The translations under genes and the position numbers were made by a program. From Bacillota bacterium (GTDB taxonomy: Bacteria > Bacillota > Clostridia > Tissierellales > MES13), in the NCBI GenBank assembly GCA_009711785.1, contig VENA01000030.1, positions 42,912 to 106,911 on the forward strand: a DNA stretch of 64,000 nucleotides, written 5' to 3'. The first letter of the stretch is position 1. Every line of letters begins with the position of its first letter. Below the pieces are notes generated by a model that searched no databases, was not told the DNA's origin, and saw nothing but the letters and a program-made list of their open reading frames with translations. Shown one piece after another: positions 8,833-17,374 of the stretch.

Positions 8833-9453
8833 TTGGAAACAATAATAGCTCAATTATTTGACAAACTTTTATTTATGCCTGCCATATTAATAGCAATAAC
8901 ATTGCATGAGTTAGCCCATGGGTATATGGCATATCAGCTAGGTGATCCTACAGCCTACGAAAATGGAAGACTTACATTAAACCCAATTTCTCATATTGAT
9001 ATAGTAGGTTTTTTGTTATTATTTATAGTAGGTTTTGGTTGGGCTAAACCAGTACCTATTAATCCTAGGTACTTTAAAAAACGTAAAATGGGTACTCTTT
9101 TAGTATCCTTAGCAGGACCTGTAACTAATTTTATATTAGCTTTATTTTCAGCAATTATTTTTGTAAGCGGAATTATAGAAAATAATATTATCTTAAGTAT
9201 GTTAAGACCTCTGATATTTATTAATATAGCTTTAGGTGTGTTTAACTTACTTCCATTTCCGCCATTAGATGGATCAAAAATTGTTGCAAGCTTATTACCT
9301 AATAATTTAGAATACTTATTTTATAAATATGAAAAGTATTTGTATTTAATATTAATATTATTAGTTTTAACAAATAATATAGAAAGAATACTTGGTCCAT
9401 TAGTACAAATTGGTTTTAATACTTTAAATGATATTCTTAATATGATTTTTTAA
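8833..9453 (+). CDS. site-2 protease family intramembrane metalloprotease (M50)
   Basis: 206 residues with about five membrane segments. The zinc-binding HELAH motif sits near residue 26 and the second metal motif appears as NLLPFPPLDGSKI near residue 145, so it should be an active S2P-type protease of the short, PDZ-less subgroup. Substrate unknown. I set the start at TTG 8833, preceded by GGAAGGA at proper distance; an in-frame TTG 18 bases upstream contains the ribosome site itself. It immediately precedes scpA, a common arrangement in Firmicutes (YpuF-scpAB neighbourhood). Confidence 0.88.
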   Translation: METIIAQLFDKLLFMPAILIAITLHELAHGYMAYQLGDPTAYENGRLTLNPISHIDIVGFLLLFIVGFGWAKPVPINPRYFKKRKMGTLLVSLAGPVTNFILALFSAIIFVSGIIENNIILSMLRPLIFINIALGVFNLLPFPPLDGSKIVASLLPNNLEYLFYKYEKYLYLILILLVLTNNIERILGPLVQIGFNTLNDILNMIF

Positions 9454-9484
9454 TCACAAAACTAAAATAAATAGGGGTAGTAAT

Positions 9485-10231
9485 ATGAAATATACAGTAG
9501 TTTTAGAATCTTTTGAAGGACCGTTTGATTTATTGTATCATCTAATAGAGAAGTCTGAAGTGGATATTTATGACATACCAATTTCTGATATTGCAGATCA
9601 ATATATTAATTATCTAGAAAAAATGGAAGAACTAGATTTAGACATTACAAGTGAATTTTTAGTAATGGCTGCTACGCTTTTAGAAATTAAGTCTAAAATG
9701 CTTCTTCCAAAGGAAAAAAATGAAGGTGAGCAATTAGAATTTGAAGAAACTGACCCAAGGGAAGAATTAGTTAGAAGGTTAATTGAATACAAAAAGTATA
9801 AAATTGCAGCTGAAAAACTTAAAGAAAAAGAATTAATACATAGTAAAGTTTTTTATAAGCCAAAGGAAGAAATAGAGCATTTTTATGAAAGCAAAGATGA
9901 CATTTTAGAGGGATTAGAATTATCAGATTTAATAAAAGCATTAGACAAGGTTATTAAGAAAAACAAAACAGCAAATGAAAACTTTGATATGAAAAATATA
10001 GAGAGAGAAGAAATTACGATAGAACAAGCTATGGATAATATTTTAGGTCTAATTTCTGAAAATGATAAAATCGAATTTGATGACTTATTTATTAATAAAG
10101 TAAATAGATCTAATATAGTAGTTATCTTTTTAGCACTTTTAGAATTAATTAAACTAGAAAACATTACAATAGTACAAACAAACAATTTTGGTGATATTAT
10201 AATAAAAAAATATACTAAAGACAATGTTTAA
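9485..10231 (+). CDS. scpA: segregation and condensation protein A
   Basis: A 248-residue kleisin subunit of the SMC condensin complex. The N-terminal signature FEGPFDLLYHLIEKSEVDIYD is present, along with the helical DPREELVRRLIEYKKYK segment. The C-terminal winged helix would bind the SMC head. It is followed 11 bases later by scpB, giving the usual scpA-scpB pair. AGGGGTAG precedes the ATG. Confidence 0.95.
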   Translation: MKYTVVLESFEGPFDLLYHLIEKSEVDIYDIPISDIADQYINYLEKMEELDLDITSEFLVMAATLLEIKSKMLLPKEKNEGEQLEFEETDPREELVRRLIEYKKYKIAAEKLKEKELIHSKVFYKPKEEIEHFYESKDDILEGLELSDLIKALDKVIKKNKTANENFDMKNIEREEITIEQAMDNILGLISENDKIEFDDLFINKVNRSNIVVIFLALLELIKLENITIVQTNNFGDIIIKKYTKDNV

Positions 10232-10242
10232 GGAGGGCATAT

Positions 10243-10788
10243 ATGGATCAAAGGGAAATTAAATCCATAATAGAATCTTTATTATTTATTTGGGGTGAGC
10301 CCTTATCTATTAAAGATATAAGTAAAGTAATACAGAGGGACAAAAAAGAAACAGAACAAATAATTAAAGATATGAAAGATGATTTTGACTATAATAGACG
10401 TGGTCTTCAAATAATTCAAATAAATGATAGTTTTCAATTAAGTACACGGCCAGAACATTATGAATGGATAGAAAAATTATGTTTACCTAAGAATAGTAAA
10501 ACTTTATCTAATGCAGCATTAGAAACACTTTCAATTATAGCGTATAAACAACCAATAACAAGGGTAGAAGTAGAATCTGTAAGGGGAGTGAAGTGTGATA
10601 AGTCAATAATTACTTTAATAGAGAAAAATATGGTTAAAGAAATTGGTAGATTAGATAAGACAGGACGTCCAATAATATACGGGACTACAGAATACTTTTT
10701 AAAATATTTCGGATTAGAAAATTTAGAAGAATTACCAAAAATTAAAGAACTAAACGAAATTAATAAAGAGGAAAATAACACAGTGTAA
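10243..10788 (+). CDS. scpB: segregation and condensation protein B
   Basis: 181 residues with the two winged-helix domains of ScpB. The N-terminal IIESLLFIWGEPL segment and the central ALETLSIIAYKQPITR motif are characteristic. It forms dimers that bind ScpA and regulate SMC-driven chromosome compaction. AAGGAGGGC precedes the ATG. The last codons are part of a terminator hairpin. Confidence 0.95.
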   Translation: MDQREIKSIIESLLFIWGEPLSIKDISKVIQRDKKETEQIIKDMKDDFDYNRRGLQIIQINDSFQLSTRPEHYEWIEKLCLPKNSKTLSNAALETLSIIAYKQPITRVEVESVRGVKCDKSIITLIEKNMVKEIGRLDKTGRPIIYGTTEYFLKYFGLENLEELPKIKELNEINKEENNTV

Positions 10789-10804
10789 ACTGTGTTATTT
10801 TTTC
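10774..10804 (+). terminator. terminator after scpB
   Basis: AATAACACAGT and ACTGTGTTATT form a perfect stem spanning the scpB stop codon, followed by TTTTTCTTTT. Confidence 0.88.
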
Positions 10805-10860
10805 TTTTATTGGGAAAAATATCTAATATAACCTATGTCTACTACTTTGGAGTGTGATAA

Positions 10861-11460
10861 ATGATTATTTTAGGTATAATTAGTATAATATTGATGATTA
10901 TATTATTAATTCCATTTCATATAAGTTTAAAATTAGAAAGAAAGAAAGACCATGATAATATACAAATAAAATTTATATTTGTAAAAGGCTATATTAACTT
11001 TAAAATTGATATACCTTTTATTGATATAACTGAGAAGAATAATAACTTTTTTATAAAAATATTTAGCAAAAAAAAGAATAAGAAGAAAGAAAAAATAATT
11101 TCTGTAGAAAACATTATAGAAAAAGCTTATGAATATAAAAAATATTCTTATATTTTGATAAAAGTTCATAATTATTTTACTCAAAGGATAAAAATAAAAA
11201 GAATAATTTGGAAAACTAAATTAGGATTGGAGGATGCTGCAATAACTGGGATGCTTACTGGCACTTTATGGTCTATTAAGTCAAATATTTTATTTTTCAT
11301 AACCAATAATTATAAAACAAAGGAAGTAAAATTAGATGTAACTCCGTTTTTTAATGAAAATGTATTTGAAATATATTTTAACTGTATAATTAGGTTTAAA
11401 ATGGTTTATATTATAGTTGCAGGGTTAAAAGGTCTAATTGCTAAAATTGAAAGGCGGTGA
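10861..11460 (+). CDS. DUF2953 domain protein
   Basis: 199 residues starting with a hydrophobic segment (residues 1-20) and containing a very basic lysine-rich region (about 65-80) followed by the DUF2953-like part GLEDAAITGMLTGTLWSIKS. The family is unstudied but regularly precedes ytfJ in spore-forming Firmicutes, as here, where its end meets the ytfJ ribosome site. A sporulation-associated membrane role is inferred from context only. Confidence 0.8.
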   Translation: MIILGIISIILMIILLIPFHISLKLERKKDHDNIQIKFIFVKGYINFKIDIPFIDITEKNNNFFIKIFSKKKNKKKEKIISVENIIEKAYEYKKYSYILIKVHNYFTQRIKIKRIIWKTKLGLEDAAITGMLTGTLWSIKSNILFFITNNYKTKEVKLDVTPFFNENVFEIYFNCIIRFKMVYIIVAGLKGLIAKIERR

Positions 11461-11465
11461 GTTTA

Positions 11466-11900
11466 ATGTCTGATCATCCAATTGAAGGACTTATGACTAC
11501 AACTATGGAAAATCTAAAGGAAATGGTTGATGTTAATACGATAGTAGGGGATCCAGTTGAATCTGCTGATGGTTTAGTTATCATACCTATATCAAAGGTT
11601 TCCTTTGGATTTGCATCTGGAGGTGCTGAGTTCGATAAGAGAAAGTCTAAAGAAGAAGAAAATAAAGAAAATAAAATACCTTTTGGTGGAGGTTCTGGCG
11701 CAGGGGTTTCTGTTCAGCCTGTAGCTTTTATAGTAGCTGGAAATGGTCAAATGAAATTGTTACCGGTAGATCAAGGAACTAATATATTGAATAATCTATT
11801 AGAGTTTATACCTAAGCTATCAAATAGTATTCAATCTAAAATGAAAAATAATAAAAATGAAGAGAAAGAAAAAAGACATAGCGAAGAAGTAGAAAAATGA
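11466..11900 (+). CDS. ytfJ: GerW family sporulation protein YtfJ
   Basis: 144 residues. The GerW/YtfJ family features are clear: HPIEGLM at the N-terminus, the IIPISKVSFGFASGGAEF core and a glycine-rich segment PFGGGSGAGVSV, then a charged lysine/glutamate tail. In Bacillus YtfJ is a forespore protein needed for germination with certain nutrients. I chose ATG 11466, preceded by AAGGCGGTGA, over a GTG 9 bases upstream inside that ribosome site. Confidence 0.9.
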   Translation: MSDHPIEGLMTTTMENLKEMVDVNTIVGDPVESADGLVIIPISKVSFGFASGGAEFDKRKSKEEENKENKIPFGGGSGAGVSVQPVAFIVAGNGQMKLLPVDQGTNILNNLLEFIPKLSNSIQSKMKNNKNEEKEKRHSEEVEK

Positions 11901-11922
11901 TGGAGTATTTCTCCATCATTTA
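11898..11922 (+). terminator. terminator after ytfJ
   Basis: TGATGGAG and CTCCATCA form a perfect 8-bp stem starting at the stop codon. The following T-run is short (TTTAATT). Confidence 0.6.
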
Positions 11923-12031
11923 ATTATGTAAAAATATTACTTTATTAGTATAACTTATAAAGGTATTTAAAGTATCTTTAAATATATAAATGCAAATAAT
12001 ACATCATAAAGATTAAGCTGAGGTGAATAAT

Positions 12032-13144
12032 TTGTATAAAATGAAAAGATTAATTTTTTTAATAATATTGATAGTATTTCTAAGTACAAACTTTTGTTTT
12101 GCTGATACTCCAAGCATCAATGGACAAAGTGGTGTATTAATGGAAAGAGATTCAGGTAGAATATTATATTCACATAATATAAATAAGAAATTACCTATGG
12201 CAAGCACAACTAAAATAATGACAGCTCTATTAGCCTTAGAAAAAGGCAATCTAGCTGATGAAGTAAAGATTTCAAGTAAAAGTGTAGGGATTGAAGGGTC
12301 GAGTATTTATCTATACAATGGAGAAATAATAAAATTAGAAGACTTAATTTATGGTTTAATGTTAAGGTCAGGTAATGATGCTGCCGTAGCAATTGCAAAT
12401 CATATTAGCGGGTCTGTTGAAGAATTCGCAAACTTAATGAATAAAAGAGCTAAAGAGATAGGAGCAATAAATACTAATTTTACTAATCCCCATGGATTAC
12501 ACAATAGTAATCATTATACTACTGCGTATGATTTAGCATTAATAACTAGAGTTGCATTAAAAAATAGAAAGTTTAGAGAAATAGTAAGTGAAAATTTATG
12601 GGTATCTAAAAGAAATCAAAATCAGTACTTTTTCAATAAAAACAAAACTATTTCACAGTATAAGTATGGAGATGGTGTGAAAATTGGATATACTACTAAA
12701 GCGGGGAGATGTTTAGTTGCAAGTGCTACTAAGGATAAAATGCAACTTATAGCAGTAGTTTTAAATGACTATAGTTGGTTTAATGATTGTTATAGACTAT
12801 TTGATTATGGATTTAATAATTATGATTCATTAGTAGTATATGATAATAAACAGTTTATTAAAAATGTGACTGTTTTAAATGGGAAAAAGAGTAAAATTCC
12901 CATAGTAACAGAATCTAATTTAATATTGCCAGTAACAGAAAAAGAAAAAAATAAAATTAAAATATTTATTGATGCACCAAAAGAAATTAAAGCCCCAATT
13001 AATAAAGGACAAAAAATAGGAAAAGTAAAGGTTTATTTAGAAGGTGAATTAATTACAACCTCTGATTTATTAGCAAATAAAGACGTTAAAGAAAAACAAT
13101 TTCTAGATAAAGTAATAGGTTATGTTTTAAATATATTTAATTAA
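12032..13144 (+). CDS. D-alanyl-D-alanine carboxypeptidase paralogue with KIG in place of KTG
   Basis: A 370-residue DacF/DacB-type carboxypeptidase with signal peptide (about residues 1-25, cut near CFA). The active-site serine motif STTK and the SGN motif are intact, but the third motif that normally reads KTG reads KIG (context DGVKIGYT). That threonine contacts the substrate carboxylate, so activity or substrate choice may be changed. I chose TTG 12032 after GAGGTG with 6-base spacing. It is distinct from the paralogue at 7.5 kb and carries its own terminator. Confidence 0.87.
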   Translation: MYKMKRLIFLIILIVFLSTNFCFADTPSINGQSGVLMERDSGRILYSHNINKKLPMASTTKIMTALLALEKGNLADEVKISSKSVGIEGSSIYLYNGEIIKLEDLIYGLMLRSGNDAAVAIANHISGSVEEFANLMNKRAKEIGAINTNFTNPHGLHNSNHYTTAYDLALITRVALKNRKFREIVSENLWVSKRNQNQYFFNKNKTISQYKYGDGVKIGYTTKAGRCLVASATKDKMQLIAVVLNDYSWFNDCYRLFDYGFNNYDSLVVYDNKQFIKNVTVLNGKKSKIPIVTESNLILPVTEKEKNKIKIFIDAPKEIKAPINKGQKIGKVKVYLEGELITTSDLLANKDVKEKQFLDKVIGYVLNIFN

Positions 13145-13174
13145 AATCTAAGGATTCTTCCTTAGATTTTTTTA
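13144..13174 (+). terminator. terminator after the second carboxypeptidase gene
   Basis: AAATCTAAGGA and TCCTTAGATTT form a stem followed by TTTTT. Confidence 0.85.
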
Positions 13175-13235
13175 TGTAACAAATTATAGTGTAATTAATA
13201 ACTTAATAATATAGGGATGAAAGGGGTGAAGCAAG

Positions 13236-14204
13236 GTGAAAAAAAGGCTACAATGTGTAGATGCAGGAAGTGAATATTGTCCTTGTTATTTAGCAGAAAC
13301 TAATGATTGCATAACTTGTTCTATTTTGCAAGGCAAAGATTTCTGTGATTGTAATTGGCGAGGGACATGCATTTATCAAGAATATGTATGGAATGGTAAT
13401 AAAAGAAAAGAAAGTCGTGATTATCTTAAATGTAAAATTGAAAGTACTACACAAATAAGTAATAATTCCTTTATTCTTAAAATAAAAGTAACTAAAACTT
13501 TAGCTAGGTTATTGAAAGAACCAGGTTCCTATGTTTTTTTAAGAGGGATTAATTTACCACAACATTTTGATATGCCAATGTCAGTTCTAGATGCTGATGA
13601 TATAAAAGGTTACATTAAAATAGCATACCAAATTCTTGGTCCTAAGACCAAAAGACTAAATATGTCACAAAACGAAGTGATGGTTAAAGGTCCTTATTGG
13701 AATGGATTATTAGGTGTTAAGAACATAAAGGTTACGAAAAATTCAAATTGCTTGCTTATAGCTAGAGGTATAGCACAAGCACCTATATCTCTACTAGCCA
13801 AGAAATTATTAAAAAGAAATAATAAAATTACATTCATTTTAGATGAAGGAAATCTTAAAAGTAACTTTATAGAAAAAGAACTAAAAAATTATGATATCAA
13901 AATTATTAAAAAGGATTTAATGAAAGAGGAAAATAATAAATTCATTAAAAAACAGTTGCTAAATAATAATTATCAGTTAATATCCATAGGAGGGTCTGAT
14001 TTATTGCAATCCTACATTATTAAAATAATAGATGATTTTAAATTGAATGCCGATATTGTTGTGACTAATAATAACGAAATCTGTTGTGGCGAAGGAGTAT
14101 GTGGAGCATGTACTACCTATTTAGAAGATGGTACTCCTGTTAAGACCTGTAAAACACAATTAGAAGCTAGAAAGACTATTGAGAGGAGGATTCACATTGA
14201 CTAA
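13236..14204 (+). CDS. PyrK/sulfide dehydrogenase-like FAD/NAD-binding Fe-S protein
   Basis: 322 residues. The centre resembles the ferredoxin-reductase fold of the dihydroorotate dehydrogenase electron-transfer subunit (PyrK). The C-terminus has a 2Fe-2S-type set C284-x4-C289-x2-C292-x12-C305. Unusually, the first 45 residues hold eight cysteines (7, 15, 17, 25, 28, 37, 39, 45), suggesting another metal site. There are no pyrimidine genes nearby, so a PyrK role is unlikely. It overlaps the following flavoprotein gene by 8 bases, which suggests they form one electron-transfer complex. Substrate unknown. Confidence 0.8.
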   Translation: MKKRLQCVDAGSEYCPCYLAETNDCITCSILQGKDFCDCNWRGTCIYQEYVWNGNKRKESRDYLKCKIESTTQISNNSFILKIKVTKTLARLLKEPGSYVFLRGINLPQHFDMPMSVLDADDIKGYIKIAYQILGPKTKRLNMSQNEVMVKGPYWNGLLGVKNIKVTKNSNCLLIARGIAQAPISLLAKKLLKRNNKITFILDEGNLKSNFIEKELKNYDIKIIKKDLMKEENNKFIKKQLLNNNYQLISIGGSDLLQSYIIKIIDDFKLNADIVVTNNNEICCGEGVCGACTTYLEDGTPVKTCKTQLEARKTIERRIHID

Positions 14205-15477
14205 GGTAATTATAATTGGAGGGGGCTGGGCAGGATGTTCAGCAGCTTTAACAGCAAAAAAAGCTGGTGCAGATGTTTTACTTATAGAAAAAACAGATAT
14301 GCTTCTAGGATTAGGAAATGTTGGAGGTATAATGAGGAATAATGGAAGATTTACAGCTGCAGAAGAGAGTATCCATTTAGGAGCTAGTGAATTATTTAAA
14401 ATAACAGATTCTACTTCTAGACATATAAATATTGATTTTCCAGGACATAAACATGCATCTTTATATGATGTTACTAAAATAGAGCCAAAGGTAAGAAAAT
14501 TAATTAAAGAAAAGAATATCGATTTTATGACACAAACTAGAGTAGTTGATGTAAAAAAGATTAATAATAAAATAAAGAGTATAGTTTTATCTGACGATAA
14601 AACTATTAAAGGGGATATTTTCATTGAAACAACTGGTTCTACAGGACCTATGGGAAATTGCTTAAAGTATGGTAATGGATGTGCTATGTGCATATTAAGA
14701 TGTCCTTCATTTGGGCCTAGGGTTAGTATAAGTCAAAGAGCAGGAATTGAAGATTTGTTAGGACAAAGGCAAGATGGTGCTTATGGAGCATTTAGTGGCT
14801 CTTGTAAACTAAATAAAGATTCTTTAAGTAAAGAAATTAGAGAAAAATTAAATAGTGATGGTGTTGTTATAATTAAATTACCAAAAGAGGACATTAATCT
14901 TGATAAATTAAATATGAAAGTTTGTCAACAATATGCCTTAAAAGAATTTGCAGAAAACATTGTTTTACTAGATACAGGTCATGCTAAACTTATGACTCCA
15001 TTTTATCCCTTAGATAAACTAAGGAAAATTAAAGGGTTAGAAAATGCTAGATTTGAAGATCCTTATGCCGGAAGTAAAGGTAACTCTGTTAGATATTTAT
15101 CCATGGCACCAAGGAATAATTCAATGAAAGTAGAAGGGATTGATAATTTATTATGTGCAGGTGAAAAGTCAGGGTTATTTGTAGGCCATACCGAGGCTAT
15201 AGTAACAGGAGCATTGGCTGGACATAATAGTGTAAGACTTAGTCTAGGAATGCCTCTTTTAGAGTTGCCTAGAAATCTAGCAAGTGGAGATATTATTGCT
15301 TATGCTAATGAACAAATCAAATCTAAAACAGGTTTGAAAAAAAGATATACTTTCGCAGGGTCTTTATATTTTGAAAGAATGAAAGAAAATAATCTATATA
15401 CTATTGAAACAGAAATTATAAAAAGAAAAATAAAAAGACTTGATCTATATAATATATATAATGAAAAAATTATCTAA
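14197..15477 (+). CDS. FAD-dependent oxidoreductase of unknown substrate
   Basis: 426 residues. The FAD-binding Rossmann motif GGGWAGCSAA is at residues 8-17, followed by the E31 that binds ribose, and a second FAD segment (LLCAGEKSGLFVGHTEA) lies near the C-terminal third, as in GidA/TrmFO-like flavoproteins. A cysteine cluster C155-x6-C162-x2-C165-x3-CP could hold an Fe-S centre. Start is TTG 14197, preceded by GGAGGA; an in-frame TTG 18 bases upstream lies before that ribosome site. Overlap with the preceding gene suggests a two-subunit enzyme. Reaction unknown. Confidence 0.8.
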   Translation: MTKVIIIGGGWAGCSAALTAKKAGADVLLIEKTDMLLGLGNVGGIMRNNGRFTAAEESIHLGASELFKITDSTSRHINIDFPGHKHASLYDVTKIEPKVRKLIKEKNIDFMTQTRVVDVKKINNKIKSIVLSDDKTIKGDIFIETTGSTGPMGNCLKYGNGCAMCILRCPSFGPRVSISQRAGIEDLLGQRQDGAYGAFSGSCKLNKDSLSKEIREKLNSDGVVIIKLPKEDINLDKLNMKVCQQYALKEFAENIVLLDTGHAKLMTPFYPLDKLRKIKGLENARFEDPYAGSKGNSVRYLSMAPRNNSMKVEGIDNLLCAGEKSGLFVGHTEAIVTGALAGHNSVRLSLGMPLLELPRNLASGDIIAYANEQIKSKTGLKKRYTFAGSLYFERMKENNLYTIETEIIKRKIKRLDLYNIYNEKII

Positions 15478-15541
15478 TATTTGATAATACTACTAATATC
15501 GTTTATCATATTAATATAAACAAATTAAGAGGAGAAATGTT

Positions 15542-16249
15542 ATGAGATTACAAAAGTATATGGCAAAATGTGGTGTAGCATCTAGAAGAAAATCTGAAAA
15601 ACTAATATCTAAAGGAGTAGTTAAGGTTAATGATTCAACTATTACAGAATTAGGATTTAAAATAAACCCTGAAAAAGATATTGTAAAAGTAAATAACAAA
15701 AAAATAAAGATGGAACAAAAATCTGTATATATAATATTAAATAAACCTGATGGATATATAACAACAGTCTCTGACCAATTTGATAGACCTACTGTTTTAG
15801 ATCTTATTAAAAATGTAAAACAGAGGGTATATCCTGTAGGAAGATTAGATTACGATACATCTGGCCTTTTGTTAATTACAAATGATGGCAATTTAACCTA
15901 TAAACTAACTCACCCTAAGCATGAAATTAATAAAACTTATATAGCAAAAATAAAAGGTATTCCTAAAGAGAATGAATTAACACAATTTAGAAATGGTTTG
16001 AAAATTGAAAATTATATAACTTCTAAGGCAAAAATAAAGATTTTAAATCGATATAAGGATAGCTCACTTGTAGAAATAATAATACATGAAGGGAAAAACA
16101 GACAAGTAAGAAAAATGTGTGATAAAATAGGTCATCCTGTAATATGGTTAAAAAGGATTGCTTTGGGAAAAATAACAATAGATAATTTAGAAAAAGGTAA
16201 ATGGAGATATTTAAATGATAAAGAAATCAATTATTTGAAAAATATTTAA
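15542..16249 (+). CDS. rluB: 23S rRNA pseudouridine synthase, RluB family
   Basis: 235 residues with an N-terminal S4 RNA-binding domain (MRLQKYMAKCGVASRRKSE) and the catalytic motif GRLDYDTSGLLLITNDG holding the nucleophilic aspartate. It should make pseudouridine in helix 80-93 of 23S rRNA. AGAGGAG precedes the ATG. The location downstream of scpAB and carboxypeptidase genes resembles rluB in Bacillus. Confidence 0.93.
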   Translation: MRLQKYMAKCGVASRRKSEKLISKGVVKVNDSTITELGFKINPEKDIVKVNNKKIKMEQKSVYIILNKPDGYITTVSDQFDRPTVLDLIKNVKQRVYPVGRLDYDTSGLLLITNDGNLTYKLTHPKHEINKTYIAKIKGIPKENELTQFRNGLKIENYITSKAKIKILNRYKDSSLVEIIIHEGKNRQVRKMCDKIGHPVIWLKRIALGKITIDNLEKGKWRYLNDKEINYLKNI

Positions 16250-16282
16250 TCATTATGGCTATCCCATAATGATTTCTTTTTT
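16250..16282 (+). terminator. terminator after rluB
   Basis: TCATTATGG and CCATAATGA pair around a short loop, followed by TTTCTTTTTT. Confidence 0.8.
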
Positions 16283-16333
16283 AATGATTTTATTATTATA
16301 TAATTGTTTTAAATAGAACATTGGAGGTATAAA

Positions 16334-16774
16334 ATGATAATAGCTAAAGAATTAAATAAAGAAAAAGATATACAGAAATTAGAAACTTTCGTGAAAAATT
16401 CTAAGAGTAAATTAACAATAGATGATATTTTATCAAACGACCTAATTTATATTATGCTAATTGGAGAAAAAATAATTGGTGTAACTGGAGCTATGATGTA
16501 TGATGATAAATCTTTATTAAATTTAATAATAATAATAAAAGAAGAACGTAATGGTAAATTAGGTGATGCTTTACTAAGATCTATTTTAAATAAGTTAGAA
16601 AAAGAAGGTATAAAAAAAGTGTATTCAAAAGTTATAAGCAAATTTTTAATTAAAGAAGGTTTTAAAAAGATAAAACCAACGACTAAGTTATTAAATGAAT
16701 TAAGCATTAAAGAAAATACAGATATTTTAGAATGTAACTTAGAAACATTTTTCTCTAAATGTTGTAATGAATAG
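16334..16774 (+). CDS. GNAT-like N-acetyltransferase
   Basis: 146 residues with a GNAT pattern: beta-strands around ILIMLIGEKIIGVTGAMM, the acetyl-CoA loop ERNGKLGDALLRSIL (about residues 75-89), and the C-terminal FLIKEGFKKI strand-turn typical of these enzymes. Substrate cannot be predicted. It sits 11 bases upstream of the methyltransferase gene, probably in the same transcript. GGAGGT precedes the ATG. Confidence 0.75.
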   Translation: MIIAKELNKEKDIQKLETFVKNSKSKLTIDDILSNDLIYIMLIGEKIIGVTGAMMYDDKSLLNLIIIIKEERNGKLGDALLRSILNKLEKEGIKKVYSKVISKFLIKEGFKKIKPTTKLLNELSIKENTDILECNLETFFSKCCNE

Positions 16775-16785
16775 GAGATGAAAAG

Positions 16786-17358
16786 ATGAAATTTAAATAT
16801 TTAGTTAATGCTATGGATTTAGCAAAAAACTTAATAGAAGAAAAAGTTAAAAGAGCAAATGTTGTTTTAGATGCAACCGTAGGTAATGGTAATGACACAT
16901 TGTTTTTAGCTAAATTAGTGGGAGAAAAGGGAAAAGTTTATGGATTTGATATACAAAGGCAAGCTATTAATAGTACTAAAGAAATATTAATTGAAAATAA
17001 TGTATTTGACAGAGTGAAATTAATAGAAGATAGTCATGCTAATATTGATATTTATGTAAAAGAAGGCTTAGATTTAATTATATTCAATTTAGGTTATCTA
17101 CCAGGGGGAAATCATAATATTATAACTAAACCTAAGTCTACTTTAGCGGCAATTGAAAAAGGTTTAAATAAATTAAATGATAATGGAATATTATTAATAG
17201 TAGGTTATCCAGGTCATAAAGGGGGAAATAAAGAAATCATAGCAGTAAAAGATTATCTTAAAGGATTAAATCAAAAGCATTTTACTGTAATAAGAACTGA
17301 TTTTATTAATCAAGTTAATAATCCACCAATTCTTTTTGCTATAGAAAAAAAGAATTAA
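16786..17358 (+). CDS. mnmM: class I SAM methyltransferase, YtqB/MnmM family
   Basis: 190 residues. The SAM motif VLDATVGNGNDTLFLA and the NLGYLPGG and VGYPGHKGG segments identify the YtqB family (Pfam rRNA_methylase). Family members are reported to methylate the wobble 5-aminomethyl-2-thiouridine of tRNA (MnmM). Activity here is inferred from that family. AGGAGATG precedes the ATG. Confidence 0.85.
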   Translation: MKFKYLVNAMDLAKNLIEEKVKRANVVLDATVGNGNDTLFLAKLVGEKGKVYGFDIQRQAINSTKEILIENNVFDRVKLIEDSHANIDIYVKEGLDLIIFNLGYLPGGNHNIITKPKSTLAAIEKGLNKLNDNGILLIVGYPGHKGGNKEIIAVKDYLKGLNQKHFTVIRTDFINQVNNPPILFAIEKKN

Positions 17359-17374
17359 AATAGGAGGGGTTTAG

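Noticed and set aside
11913..11940. Second dif-like right arm (TTATGTAAAAA)
   Set aside because: No matching left arm and located just after a terminator within the plus-strand block.
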